A stretch of 64,000 nucleotides of DNA from Myotis daubentonii (GCF_963259705.1 NC_081852.1:59086859-59150858); one strand, 5' to 3'; counted from the stretch's first letter, positions 23,329-36,021 are shown. Notes: generated by a model not told the origin, from the letters alone. Numbers and translations: made by a program.

Positions 23329-25754
23329 TAAGCTGCCGATTCTCTGAGAATACAACAGCTCGGTCTCACCGATGTCACGTCACCGGATACTCCGCACGTG
23401 CCGCGCCGCGGAGGAAGGTGTGGACAGCAGGTGAGCACCCCCCCCCCCGCCCTTTGTGGCATCCCCTCCCGCCCCCGAGGGAGCTGAGACTGACCTGCCC
23501 TGGCCGCCTCCGCGTCTTCGCTCGTTGTGTTTTCCCTGTGCACAGGGACGCGTCCTCCCCAACTCTATCGGGTCTGTGTGACCACGGTGACTGGAGCCGG
23601 GCCGGTCCTGACCTCAGCGTCCATGGCTCTCTGGGAGCTCATCAGGCTGTGAGTTAGGTGTTGAGGGTGCACCGTGGGCGAGAAGCCCGTGCAGCTGGGG
23701 CAGGATGGATGTGGCTGCAGGGCAGCTGTTCCGATCCTATCCCCCCCCAGATCTGCCACATGCACACGCAGACATGAGGAAGCAGTGATTTGCTGCCTGA
23801 TCTTGGGGCCTGTGGTCTGCTGGGGGGGGTGGGGGCAGCCTGCAGGGAATGTAAGGGTGAGGTCTTCGTGTCCCAACCATCAGAGCTCTGTGAGCGGACA
23901 GAGGTCCTCTCCACCTGGCCACAGTGTTAACCGACCTCTGCGGGACTCTGCCCTGAGGTCCCAGAACACCAAACCCTAAGGTGACCATGGTACCTGCTGC
24001 TTTAGGTCTGTGGTTCATGGAGGTGATACCCCAACCTGGCACCAAAGTCACAAGTGGACAGGGACAGCCATGTCAGCAATGGAGGGGAGACATAGGCCTT
24101 TGGCTTGGAAAGTGATGGATTCTTTTCAGGAGTCTTTACACAACGTTTCCAAGTCAGGGATGTCTGGGTGTTCTCTTCAAATTGTTGTAGGCAGCCTGGC
24201 ATGGGCTGCTGTTCCCTTTGCCTTTCAGCCCTCAGCCTGAGGCCCAGGGAGTGAGGACCCCACCCCAGACCCACCCCAGAAAGCGTGACTGGAGGAGCAG
24301 GGGTGTCATTTGGACTAAAGCCTTGAGTCCAAGCACTGGTGTCCAGGAGGCAGGCTCCCCGGACCCACATGGACCTCCTAGTGCGGAGCTCACAGCAGGA
24401 GCTGCTGGTCTCAGGTGAACTTGGCCTTTGGTTAACCCACATGCTCTGAGGTCTGGTGAGTTCTACAGGGGCCAGAGGGTGGGACGGCCACCACTCAATT
24501 TGAAACCCACAGTCATAATTGGGACACTTTATTCCTTCAAATCCACAGGCATGCTGACCAGAGCTCCCATAGAGAATGGCATGCTGGACTGGCCAGCCTC
24601 CTCCTAAATCGTGCTCCCTATTCACAGATGTGCAGGACGGCCGCACACCGCCTGCTGGGCTTGTTTCTTGTTTTGGAGGCAGGCGGGAGATCTGTTTCAG
24701 AGCTTTCCGAAGCTTGTCTCGGCATGTTTACGTTGGAATCCCTCTAACAAAGAACCTAGAGGGGATTTCATGGGGATTTTCACTGTAAGACTCCATCCTG
24801 GATGCGTGCCAGGCTGTGGTTCTCAGACGTGTGCCTTCCCGGTGTCTCTTCACGCACAGCCCAGGCACCCATGGGGCTCTGGGTGGGCAAGGACAAGGCC
24901 CAGCTGGCTTCATCAGATGGCAGGTCCTGGGCACGGCATGCATATGTGTGAGTGTGTACAGGCGTGTGTGTGCATGTGTGTGAGTGTGCTATGCGGGGTG
25001 GACGCAGCTGCCTGCAAAGGTGCTGGATCAACAGACACAAGTGACACTATGAAGCCCCTTTTACTCTGTGAAGCAAAAGGCCAGGGTGTTGGGAGACATA
25101 TTTCCTGATCTCTGATTAGTTACCTAAAGTCCAGGTGAGATTCCTTGTTTAGGGAGGAAACGGCTAACATCGTGCCCTGGTCACGCCACATGGCCAGGAT
25201 GGCGAGCATCCTGCTGGCATCAACTCCACTGCCCAGGACGAACTCTGTCTTGGCCTAAGGCTCGAGGCAGAGACACTGGACTTGTCCTAAAACCAAAGCT
25301 TCCGGCTAGTTTTGACCCTGGTCTGGACGGAGACAAAATGGAGGGACTTTAAGAGCTTCTCTATTTTATTTTGAGGCTGTTTGGCAAATTGAAACACTGT
25401 GTTATACAAGTCAGGATTGCTCAGCTGTTCTTCGTGAGGACCACCCCACTGGCACTCACCCAGATCATCTGATTATTTAGGACCATCAGGTCCCAAAGTG
25501 CCCTTGCTAGAGACATCAGAAACCCAGGGACCAAGCCCGGAGGACACAGGCCACCATGAGGCTAAAATTGTGGGCATCATAGCTGTGGATCCTGAGACCA
25601 GAGGCAGGGGTTCTCTGGGTGGGGGATCTGCAAGAGAACCTGGGAAGAACACGAGAGGACCTGCAGAACTAACCAGCGAGTCCCGCTGTATGGGATGCAA
25701 AGAGCTTGAGCAACACTGAGGTCGGAGGACGACCTGGTTTTGGAGCTTCCCACA
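23329..25754. other. Gene-free stretch
   Basis: Unique intergenic DNA with a TG-rich patch at about 24942-24990. No gene or repeat is otherwise recognised. Confidence 0.5.
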
Positions 25755-26270
25755 AAGTGGCATCAGGACACTGGTTCTGGCAAAGGACAGATGCAAATGT
25801 CAATGGAGCAGAGTCGAGAGTCCAGAAATAAACCCTCACATGGTCAACTGGTTCTCAGCAAAGGATGGTCATCTCAACACATGACGCTGGGACAATGGGA
25901 CATCCATGTGCATGAAGAGGAATTTATTTATTTATTTATAGTTATTATTACTTTTAAACCTCACCCGAGGATATTGTTAGAGAGAGTGGAAGAGAGAGGG
26001 AAAGACAGTGAGAAATACTGATGTGGGAGAAACACATCGATTGATTGCTTCCTGCACGCGCCTCAACCAGGGCCCTGGCCGGGGTGGAGTCTGCAACTGA
26101 GATACATGCCCTTGACTGGAATCAAACCTGGGACCCTGTGGTCCACAGGCCGGCACTCTATCACTGAGCCAAACCAGCGAGGGCGTGTATAAAAAGATGA
26201 ATTCAATGAAAATGGATCAGAGACCTAAATGAAAGAACTAAAATGATGCATAAAGATCCTTTCTCCTTCA
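25755..26270 (+). mobile_element. Old L1 ORF2 fragment, split by a SINE
   Basis: The left piece (about 25755-25915) contains aatggagcagagtcgagagtccagaaataaa and the stretch encoding a worn version of the ORF2 C-terminal region. After the SINE, the right piece continues with aaaatggatcagagacctaaat (26208 on), the expected next ORF2 sequence. Frames are broken throughout. Confidence 0.75.
25921..26184 (-). mobile_element. tRNA-derived bat SINE (older VES/Rhin-like type)
   Basis: The minus-strand head gccctcgctggtttggctcag with a B-box-like ggtttgattcc is followed by the acatcgatgtgt-like body and a T-rich (A-tail) left end. It sits inside the L1 fragment, so it is the younger of the two. Confidence 0.85.
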
Positions 26271-28408
26271 GGCTCATTCTCTTCAAAGTAATTAACACCA
26301 AATTTAGCCCGCACATTATCATGCTTCTCCGCTTCTCAAAGTGTGCTGAGGCATCAGTTCATGTTCTGCCTAAGGAACCGAGATGTACGAGCGGGACACC
26401 TGTCTGAGGAGCGCCGGGTGGTGCATCCCCACCTGATGTGTGCACCTTGGCACTGGGAGGGGAGTCATGAATGTGCCACGGGTTTGGACATGTGACGTCC
26501 ACATGGGATCACGTCCCGTGTCCCACAAGGAGGGATCCAGCTGCCCCTGGATGGCCCTCAGAGCTGTGGTCTGGGAGAGTCTGCCTGGTGGGATACTCCC
26601 TGTCCCAGCAGCTCCAGCTGGGATCCTGCAGGGAGGGAGCATTCCAGAATGCAGAGGGTGCCAGTTAGGGTTCCCTCTCGTGCACGCTGGGCAGGCAGCC
26701 CCATCAGGTTGAGGATTGGCCCCGACGGGCTCACAGGGAGCAGGCGGCAGCCACTGGTCCGGGGTCCTCACATCTCTCCCAGGGGGCTGAGCAGGGAGGA
26801 GCCACCTGCTGCTGTCCTCTGTGAGGCTCAGGCCAGCTGTGTCCACTAGGGTTGCTGCTCCAGGGCCTGCTTTTGAGCAAAGGGGGTGACTTACCACTTG
26901 CTCCCCCAGAATCTGGGCTCCCACCCTGGTCTGAGGCTGAGCCTGTTGCTCTGTGGTGGAGAGTCACTGCCTGCTCGCTTAGAAGGGCTCCTCCCAGCCC
27001 TTTGCTGGGGCCCTGCGGCCCTTTCTCCTCTGAGTCACTGTGGAAGGTTCTCTCCGCAGAGAGAAAGGCCTCCAGATGGTGGGCGTTCTGTGTGCTGTCC
27101 AAATGCCTCGTAGACCATGGCCCTGACACTCAGAACAGGGTCTGGGGTCGGTGCGGCACCGCCGTCCAGGCTGTTGGGTCCTCCACACCCGGTCCTGAGG
27201 ACGGAGTCTCCTCAGCCTGTGGCCCCTCTAATCTGCAGGGTCTGAGGACCGACCGTGGAATCACATGCACGAGAGAAGGCTCTCTGGGTGGGAAAAGAGT
27301 CATGAAGCCAGAACACCTCCGAGGAAGCAGCAGAACACGTCACCGTGCGTTCAGGCGGAAGACTCTTCCTTTCTAAGCCTGCTGGGGTTCCCCCCCATTT
27401 TCCTTTTTTTGATGACGAGTGCTAAGTTGCCCATCTCTCCACAAGTCCTTATTTTGGGAAACTTAGCTACAGCTTCCCATGATTATGAATGATTCTCTAT
27501 CCTGAATACAATCTGCCCAGGCTTGTTTCCTGCGAGCTCCTCACCACGCACTGACAGCGGCCAGGTGCAGCCTGCGCTCTGCCCACCTTCTGGCTGTCGG
27601 GTCCCCTTCCTGCTCTTCTGAGAAGTAGGCCCACTGGGTCAGATTTGCATGGGGACCCCTGGGCTCCCCCAGGGTGGGGAAAGAAGGAGATGTCCACCCT
27701 CGTCCCTTTTCTGAGCTCAACTCTGAGGTCACCTGGGCCCCTTGGGGTCCTCCCACCTGTGCCCTGGGTCCCTGCCCTGCAGGCGCCGGAAGCCCCTCTG
27801 TACTGGTTCCAGTGCCTCTTGTCTGGCCTTGAGGCAGCCCTGGGCAGCTTCCTGGACAGGCTGCCTTGGCCATGCCCACCCCTGGCCCCACCCAGGGAGA
27901 GGACCATCACCCCTGCCAGGTTGGTGTTGGTGATGTCACCGAACACGGCTGAATGTGGGCCAGGTGTGAGCAGGGGAAGGAGAGGCTCTGCTGATGTGAC
28001 CTTCCGTCTGACCAGATGCCCGGACGTGGCCCCGGTCGGGATGGAGAATCTCCTTGTGTCCTCCCCGTAACCTGCCTGGACCCCAGACACACAGCCCTCC
28101 AACCTACCCTACAGTCTGCTTCTTTGTCCTGTTCGCTTCTGTCTGACTCTACACCCACACCCCCATGGCTCCAGCTCAGAGCCACAAGGGCCCAGGTCTG
28201 TCTGTTCACAGGTGTGTAGAACAGGCCTGGCCCTCAGGAGCTCAGCACATACCTGCTGGGGAGGAGTAAAGACTGTGCAGCTGAACAGAGCCGTGCCCAG
28301 AGGAAGAGGGTCCTTTTGCAACGTTAATGAGTCTTCTTTGCAAACTGATTGGGAAGGCAAATACATATGATCTCAAGTAAAACCACACCTGTTTGCTAGC
28401 TGTTAGAC
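26271..28408. other. Gene-free stretch
   Basis: Unique GC-rich intergenic sequence with no recognised gene, RNA or repeat. Confidence 0.5.
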
Positions 28409-28644
28409 CAGTGATGGCGAACCTATGACACGCGTGTCAGAGGTGACACGCGAACTCATTTTTTTGGGTTGATTTTTCTTTGTTAAATGGAAATTAAATA
28501 TATAAAATAAATATCAAAAATATAAGTCTTTGCTTTACTATGGTTGCAAATATCAAAAAATTTCTATATGTGACATGGCACCAGAGTTAAGTTAGGGTTT
28601 TTCAAAATGCTGACACGCCGAGCTCAAAAGGTTTGCCATCACTG
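28409..28644. mobile_element. Non-autonomous hAT DNA transposon
   Basis: The termini CAGTGATGGCGAACCT and aggtttgccatcactg are inverted repeats with one or two mismatches. An 8-bp duplication TGTTAGAC lies at 28401-28408 and 28645-28652. The interior is AT-rich and has no coding capacity. Length 236 bases. Confidence 0.93.
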
Positions 28645-28854
28645 TGTTAGACTGTAAAACCTCAGTTGCTGTCAGGTTAACAAAGGCTCATTAAAAATCT
28701 CGTTACAACCTTTGCTGCATGGAGTGGTCCCACTCCTGACATGCCATGTGGATGGAATCACTATCATTTAACAGATGGTTCTTTGTGCCCCCTCAGCAGT
28801 CATTCTAACATCTTCACACCAGTGTTAAAGGTGGGACCTGGCCATCACCGAACG

Positions 28855-28985
28855 TGTCAGAAATGCATGTCCTCAGGTGCCTACACAGACTGACCCAGAA
28901 TCTTTGGTGTGGGGCCTGGCAATCTGTGCTTTGACAAGGCCCCCGAGGTTCCAGGGCTTGGCTGAGTTTGAGAACCTTGCTGCAC
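28855..28985 (-). mobile_element. Old eutherian hAT-Charlie remnant
   Basis: The order cagaatctttggtgtggggcctggcaatctgtgctttgacaag ... gagtttgagaacc follows the 3' half of MER-type Charlie elements. One terminus (ttgagaacc) remains readable. The exact family is not certain. Confidence 0.5.
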
Positions 28986-29827
28986 AGTCTCTGCAGTTTA
29001 AATCATCACACTAGTTGGGATTCACAAATGAGACAGACACCCTTGGACGTGCCCAGGTTTTATGTGTGAAAATCACACACAAAGCACTAGAAATCAATCA
29101 CTTAATCTTCTTTTCTTAACATGGCAGTCGCAGGATTATTTTGCAAATCCAGGAGCATTTACTGAAGCTACACCAAAAAGGGTTACTTACGATGACTGCT
29201 AATGGGAAAAGGCAAGACTTCCCATTCACCTGACTGGTCTTACTCAATTATCCCTGATTGTTCCTGAACCCCAACTAAAAGGACCAAAGTGAATTAAAGG
29301 GCAAAAGTGCATAAACCCTCAAGAACCAAGAGAATGGGATGGACGACACCCACAAGATGTAGTTAGGAAGTGAGTGGGCACTGAAGAGACAAAAGAGCGG
29401 TGACCAAGACCCACTGCGGGGAGAAGCCTGACAGAAACATGGGAGGGGCAACCCGGAGGCCCCAGGCATGGTTCCCAGGGACAGGCCTCAGTCCTGCTGC
29501 CCAGTCCCCTTTCCAGTAGGCTGCTCCCCTGCCTTGTCCTTGCTGTGACAAGAGGAACAGCGCCATTGACGGCTGACACTGGCTGAGGACACAGGTCATT
29601 GTCACAGGCTCAGATTCCTGTGACTTACCAGGGCCACGTGGTTACTGAATGGAGGGAGACCAGAAGCTGACTTGCTGTGAGTTAAACTGACTCTGGAGCA
29701 AAATTGCAGACCTGTCTGCGGTCAACCTAAGAGATGCCCAGAGCATTACCAACCAGATGTGGGGGTGCCACCAAATGCTGATAACAGCAGGGCAAACAGG
29801 AGTTCTCATTAAGTATTAGCTGTGCCC

Positions 29828-29969
29828 ATCACCACCACCATGATCACTATGATCACCGACATCACCACTATGATCACCACCATCACTATCACCGCTACCA
29901 TCATCTTTATTACCATGATCACCACCACCATCATGACTACCCATTACCATTACTACCACTATCACCATC
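29828..29969. repeat. CAC/CAT-rich trinucleotide repeat, left part
   Basis: An imperfect run of accaccatcatc-type triplets is interrupted at 29970 by an LTR and resumes at 30750-30811. Confidence 0.85.
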
Positions 29970-30749
29970 TGCCGGGGTCCAGCCCCAGCGGGTCCAGGGG
30001 TCCCCAAAGGTGTGGACGGAGTCGGCGAAGAAGGAATGTCACGGAGACAGCGTTCAGTTGATCAGCAGCCTAGCCAGGATCTCCAGCCCGGATCTCCAGA
30101 GAGGTTCTGCTTCAGATCTCCAGCGAGGTTCTGTAGCCATGTTCCCTCGCTAGGTTCTCCAGCCAGGTTCTGTCCAGGCTCTCCAGTCAGGTTCAGTGTC
30201 CAGGTTCCAGTCAGGTTCTCCTGCCAATCTCTGTAGTCAGGTTCAGTCCAGGATCCCTTGCCATGTTCTCCCGCTAGGCTCTGTCTCTAGGCTCCGAGGC
30301 CAGTCCCGGTCCAGGATCCTCTGGCATGCTCTCGCCAGCGAAGTTCTTCTGTCTCTAGGCTCCGTGTAGGTTCTGTCTTCTGAATTCTGTCTCCTGAGTT
30401 CTGAGTGTTTCTGTCTTGTTACAACTGTATTTATACCAGTTGATTCAATCCTATCAATCTCTATTACAAAGGTTAGGGCGTTTCTTATCTCCATTCCAGG
30501 GAGAAAAGATTATGTAGTTTAAGCATGATTGTTCGTAGTTAAAGGGATTAATTACCCGCCTGGCACTTAGTTGAGGGGTTTTATTCCCTCCCTAACTTCA
30601 GGGGAAAATCCCTACCCGGGGATTCAACCTTTCTCGGAGAGGTGACTTTGGTTAAAACACAGCGCCAAGAAGGTGAGCAAACATATTAAGAACCGTATGC
30701 CATATATGCCAGGTCCCTTGAAACAGCAAGGATGGACCGGCTCCCGGCA
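29970..30749 (-). mobile_element. Solo LTR, class II ERV, copy 2 (inverted relative to copy 1)
   Basis: Read on the minus strand it begins TGCCGGGAGCC and ends CCCCGGCA, and it matches copy 1 with about a dozen differences over the first 390 bases by eye. A perfect 6-bp duplication ACCATC at 29964-29969 and 30750-30755 fits class II ERV integration. The TATA box is at 30428-30435 on the minus strand. No internal retroviral genes are present. Confidence 0.88.
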
Positions 30750-30811
30750 ACCATCATCACCATCATTACCACCATCACCATTACCTTCATCACCACCATC
30801 ATCATCAATAG
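30750..30811. repeat. CAC/CAT-rich trinucleotide repeat, right part
   Basis: Continuation of the triplet tract at 29828-29969 across the inserted LTR. Confidence 0.85.
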
Positions 30812-33800
30812 TTGGTGGCTTCCTAGATTATATAACCTGAACGATACCTCTGTGACCTGGAAAATGCTGAGGTTAAGACTTGGCTGGAACAGGATGATTT
30901 ATTTTGTGAAGGAGGAATGGAGAGACATCCTTTCAGCTCAGCGTTTGGCATCAGGTGACTTCTCCGACCATTCTAGAGTGCCCACCGTTGTGTTTAAAAG
31001 GGAGATCAGCACAAGGGTGCTGAAGGGAGGCGGGTCCCCCCCTGATCTTCCTGAAGCTCAGATAGCAAAGTGCACTTTGAACCAGTGGTTTTCCTCCCCC
31101 CCCCCCTCTCTCTCTCCTCTTTTCAGCAGAAGAACCTTGATTTTCCCCAACAAAATCTCACAGGAGCCCAGATGGACAACTTCACATCAGAGCCTCCCAA
31201 CTGACCAAGGTCCAAGGCTCAGAGGCCTCTGAGCAGCCGGCCGTCCTCCATGCTGAGGTCTCTTCATCCTTGTCCATCAGGGGGCAAGCCTTCAGGTACT
31301 TCAGTGGTGCCACACCAGAGGGAACTTGAACCCATGGGGTGCTAGGAGGGCTTTCTGATGCTCACAGCCATTACCTGTGCAGGGAAAATTCCAAAGAGAA
31401 CCCAAAGTTAGCCTATGACCTGCAGTTTCTGAGGTATCATTGTTCATGGTGCACTGTCTGTGGCTGAGACACCATGGCAGCAACAGCGTCTATACCGACT
31501 TTCACCCCCAGGGCCTGCTCCCCAAGGCGCACTATCCTTTGAGCTACCGGAAAAGCTGCACTTCCCAGGGAGCCCTCCCTCCAGGCAGATGCCCAAGGAC
31601 AAGGGACACATGGAGTGTCCTGCATGTACCAGCACTTCCCATGGGATCCCAAGGGGCTGATGGGATCCCACGTGGATCTCGAAACTGGATGTGGCTGCTC
31701 CTGGTAATGAAATGCATTTCATGCATCTGTGCTTCTCCTCTCAAACTCTTGCAAAATGAAAACAAGTTTTGACAGTAAAAATTATATTTATTCCTTTTAT
31801 TTCTACTGTGTTTCCAACATCAACACCATCAGTCTCTTTCCCAGAGGCACTTGCACTGTTTACAGTCGGGGAGGAGGAGCCAGGCGGTGCAGCTCAAGCC
31901 TCCTCTCTGGACACCCAGACCTGCCCAGTAGCCCACCCAGCTCTGCCTCTGGTGCAGTCGTCTGGACTCGGATATGGCTCTGTCCACGGGGTGAAGAGTC
32001 CTCTGCGACGCCCCAAGGAAGCTCAGGGACTGCCAGAGGTCTCAGCAGTGAGAGGGGCCACACCCGTCCTTTCCCTCCCCAGCCCACCCGAAGCTCTGCC
32101 CCTCCCGGAGTCAGGAGAGAGCCAGCCAGTGTGTGTTGGGTTCCCAGATGAGCCTAAAGCAGCCCTGCTCCCCGTTCATCCCCAGCAGCTCTGTGGTGCT
32201 GTGTTTCGTTGCACACAGGCCGTCTGTTCCCACCTAGCTGTCAGCAGCTGGGGGATGGAGCTCTGCTAGGAGCGAGTACCAAAGGCCTTAACAGGAGGGG
32301 GAGAGCTGCTGGGTCACACAGCGGATTTCCTTCTTGTCCCCCCACCCCTACCCCCTGAGTAGGGATGAGGGTCCTGATGATCCCAGCAGTGTCTGCAGGG
32401 AGCAGGGGACACCCAAGAAGACCCAAGAGAGTCATGCAGACCTGTGTCCCCAGGAGCAGCCCTGCACTGCTCCGGCAGGAGGAAGAACCATGATGGTTTT
32501 ACCTGGTGTTGCCCCCACCTGGACCAGACATCCCTTGCAGCTCATGGGTATAACAGCGAGGTAGCCACTCTACCCAGCCAGCACACTGTGGGTGAGTCCA
32601 GGCCATCCTCAGAGCTTGGCCTCTGTGTCTTGGATCACGCAGTCCCCAGGGATGTAGAGCTTTCATACTTCCTCTGCTCACACAGCTTCGAAATGCTGAC
32701 GCGGCTGCACCGGGTGGCTCCCCAGAGAGCAGAAACGCCTGGCTCAGCCCTGGTCTAACGCCCCTCAGAGGACACTCAGTGTTGTTTCTTCCCATGACCG
32801 TCAGAAGACAGGCCCCAGCATGAAGTGGAGCAGGTCACGCCAAGAACAGGTGTCCTTTGTGACTGAACTGAAAACAGACCAGCACTAGCCCTGGCCTGAG
32901 GCATCCTCGGGAGATGGCGCAGCGGACCCGCGGGCCTCTGTGAACCAGGCAGGCGTCCCGGGTCTCACGGTGGCCGGTTCTGAATTGGGAGGAAACCCCT
33001 TCCCTTGGAGAGGATGCCGCCTCCCTCCTGCCTGCTCCTCCCACAGTGTCAGGGCCTTACCTGGGACCCTCTGAGAGCGAGCCCAGCCCCCAGGGCCCCA
33101 GCAGGGAGGAACCAGATGTCCAGGCGCCTCCGTCACAGCCTGCACTCGAGAGGGAAATGCGTGTTGAGATTTCTAGGTCACCGAGAGGGGCGCGGGGACT
33201 ATTTTTAACGGAACTGCCTGGACTTTTTATAGGAGGACAGAGGTGGCTTCTTCTCTTCTGGCTCCACAGCTTCTGCCACTGATGGTCAAATCTGTCTTCA
33301 GAAATCTAAGAAAAAGGCTCAATAAAACCCCGTCATAAATCACGTATCTATACCTTTCTGAGTCGGAGTTCTTTTCAGAACTGGCCGTTGGGTTTTTACT
33401 GATCTGTACGATAACTTTTCCTAAGACATCTTCATCATAGGAAGGGCCAGGATTGTCATGTTCCTGACACACACACAGACTGGCCTGGACATCTGCCCAG
33501 TGCCCCACCTCTCCCTGTCCCCTAGGAAATGTAGCCCGAGGGGCTGGGACCCACCAGGGACCCTTCACAACAGGGAAGGGCAGGAGGAAGGGGCAGCTGG
33601 AGTCGTGTGTGCACAGCACAGGGGTGCACGCCCCAGTTGCAGGGTGAGATGGGTGTGTGTGTATCTAAAGCCCCACAGGTGAGCCCACAGGTGTTCTTGA
33701 CTAACAATAATGACTCACATGGGGATTGTTTCATGGATCACACCCTCTGGACCCCTACCCCCCCCACCATCTTATCCCCGCAGACCTCCCAGCCTGTGTC

Positions 33801-34120
33801 CTGCCTGCCCAGAGGAGATGGGGAGGCAGAAGGTGCAGGGGATTCTCAGGGGATGTGAGGATGCGGGACAGCCTGAAGCCAGGGTTCCTGCTTTAGTGTG
33901 AGGGTGACCCTCTGAGCACACCAGCCCAGCTGCAGGGAGGAGGGTGCCCTCCGGTGGCCACCTGCGCCACCTGCACCTGGAGCCCGGGAACAGCAGGGCA
34001 GTGCTGAAGGGCCTTGGCCGCCTGCAGTTAGCTGAAAGCCTCACAGCAGCGACTTTTTAATATGTCTAATGTTTCTCTTTGTGGTATTGCAATTTAGAAT
34101 AAAAATAGATGTATCTGGCC
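30812..34120. other. Gene-free stretch
   Basis: Unique intergenic sequence. A pyrimidine run at 31094-31125 is the only low-complexity patch. No gene is recognised. Confidence 0.5.
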
Positions 34121-34465
34121 TCAAAAAGAAGGTCCACATCCCAGCCCCTGGGCCCTGTGAATGGGGCTTTATCTGGAAATAAGGCCTCTACAGATGTGAA
34201 TAAGAGTCTCAAAATGAGGCGGTCCTGGGTTTAGGATGGGCCCTAACTCCAGTCACTGGTGTCCTTATGCGACAAAGAAGAGGGAGGTTTGAGACAGAGA
34301 GACGGGACAGATGGAGGCAGAGATTGGGTGATGAGGCCACACGCCTGGAGGGATCTGAACGGGAGTTTGGACTTCTGCCTGCAGAAATGACTGAGGGAGT
34401 CGTTTCTGTTGTTTGAGCCGCTCAGTTTGGCTATTTGTGCAGCAGCCTTAGGAAACCAATGCCAG
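34121..34465 (+). mobile_element. MaLR-like LTR remnant
   Basis: ggtccacatcccagcccctgggccctgtgaatgggg, tttatctggaaataaggcctctacagatgtgaat, gtgtccttatgcga and the closing ctgttgtttgagccgctcagtttg ... gcagccttaggaaacc appear in the order of mammalian MaLR-type LTRs. It is diverged and without clear ends. Confidence 0.6.
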
Positions 34466-35281
34466 GGGGTCACCAGCCCCATCACCTCTCCCTTCTCCTG
34501 ACGTGTGGCTTTGGGTGCTCTCGGGAGAAGTCTGGGGGGAGCAAAACCGCAGAGCAGGAAAGGAGCCTTGAGGCCATGCCCACCAGGGGGTGTCCTGGCT
34601 CCCCTGGAAGTCACACCCAGCTTCTTGCACCTCCGTATGGGGGGCTGGCACAGGCTGCCCCTTCCTGAGGACTGTGGACGCCCCACTGACACGGGGAAGG
34701 TGCGAGGGAAGGTTGGACGGATAGAGAGAGGAGGGATGGCCCCTTGAACCAGCCAGGGTGCTGCTGTGAAGTGGAGAGGAAACCTCAAGGGATTGGGGCT
34801 CAGAGGCAACTTAGGAGAGTTATTTGAACAAAATTAATGTTCATAAAACAAATGGGGAAGCGCTCACGTTTTTCATTTTCAATCAACGTGCATTTATGAA
34901 CAGCTTTATTCAGTTTACATTCGGGGTGGGAAGTTATTTAAATTTTAATTTCAATAACTCAAAATAGGCCTGTTATTCTTGCCCACGTTTTTTTCCCCCT
35001 TGAGAAAGATCGGAAGCTCTTTGCCAAAAGAAAAATAAGTCACTAGCTTAATAAATAATGAAACACAGGCAAACTGCTAATGCTTAATTTTTCATAGTTT
35101 TATGACTATTTCAGCAAATAATTGGAGGCTCCGTAGGTTGCAGTAACAAGGCCACCAGGGTGCCAGTGGTGAAGGGTGGAGTCTTCGTCCCCTGACCTCT
35201 TGAAGTTATTTGTTTAAGATTGAAGAAGGAGTTAGTTTCATTTTTCAATTCATTGAACAAAGATATTTATACTCAAGATGA
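34466..35281. other. Gene-free stretch with an AT-rich island
   Basis: Unique DNA. About 34815-35120 is strongly AT-rich with several TAAT-type motifs (taatgttcat, aattttaatttc, gcttaataaataat) in an otherwise GC-rich setting. No repeat family is recognised. Confidence 0.45.
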
Positions 35282-35773
35282 TGTAACAGTGGGGAATTGT
35301 AACCCACACCACCATTCTTTTGACATTGTTTCTGTAAGTGCTGGTTCTGACTAATATGTAGTTTGCAGATAACATATTTGTATAAGAACCCTAGGAACTA
35401 ATTTCAGAAGATATGGACTCCAACCTTTAGTCATCCAAGTTCCAGATTTGCTAACTTTCCAATGTAGAGCCAGGATGATGAAGAACCAGGACGACGAAGA
35501 CCAGGATGATGCGTATCAGACCATCACTTGACCAGTTGCGAGGTCCTTATTGGAATGGACTGTGCTGGCCTGCAAGTAGAGAACTTTTCTTTGTTTTGCT
35601 TTCCCTCTCCCTCCTTATAGGAACCTGAGATTTGGAGATGAACTTTGCAAGAAGAGGCCTTCATCTTCTCAGGTTACTAGTACTTGAATAAACCTCTTTC
35701 CTTTTTCACCAGCATTTGTCTCACCAGTTTGGTTTTTGCGGCAACAGGCAGCTGAACCTTGGTTCTGGTTACA
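35282..35773 (+). mobile_element. Solo LTR, class I (gammaretrovirus-like) ERV
   Basis: The ends TGTAAC ... GTTACA are perfect inverted hexamers. A 4-bp duplication ATGA at 35278-35281 and 35774-35777 is the size typical of class I ERVs. AATAAA lies at 35687-35692, followed by a pyrimidine- and GT-rich 3' part, as in a U5. Length 492 bases, with no internal region. Confidence 0.8.
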
Positions 35774-35964
35774 ATGACGCCTCCCAGAACATGGTGTCAG
35801 GGTTCTGCTCCTAGAAGATACTCATCAGTTCAGCTGGATTCAGTTCTGACTGCTGTCCTATGGGGGAGGGGAGGGTCACCCGGTGAGGAGGGCAAGCAGG
35901 GCAGGGCTTGCATGCCTGCTGGGGAACTCATATAGAGAAGTTTGTCACACATGTGCTCACATTC

Positions 35965-35967
<3 letters not shown>

Positions 35968-36021
<54 letters not shown>

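Noticed and set aside
22975..23347. Pro/Ser/Ala-rich and Gly/Met-rich open frames
   Set aside because: They are translations of the 20-bp minisatellite in different phases.
29820..30811. His/Ile/Thr-rich open frames in the CAC/CAT repeat
   Set aside because: Triplet-repeat translation interrupted by an LTR. No protein family.
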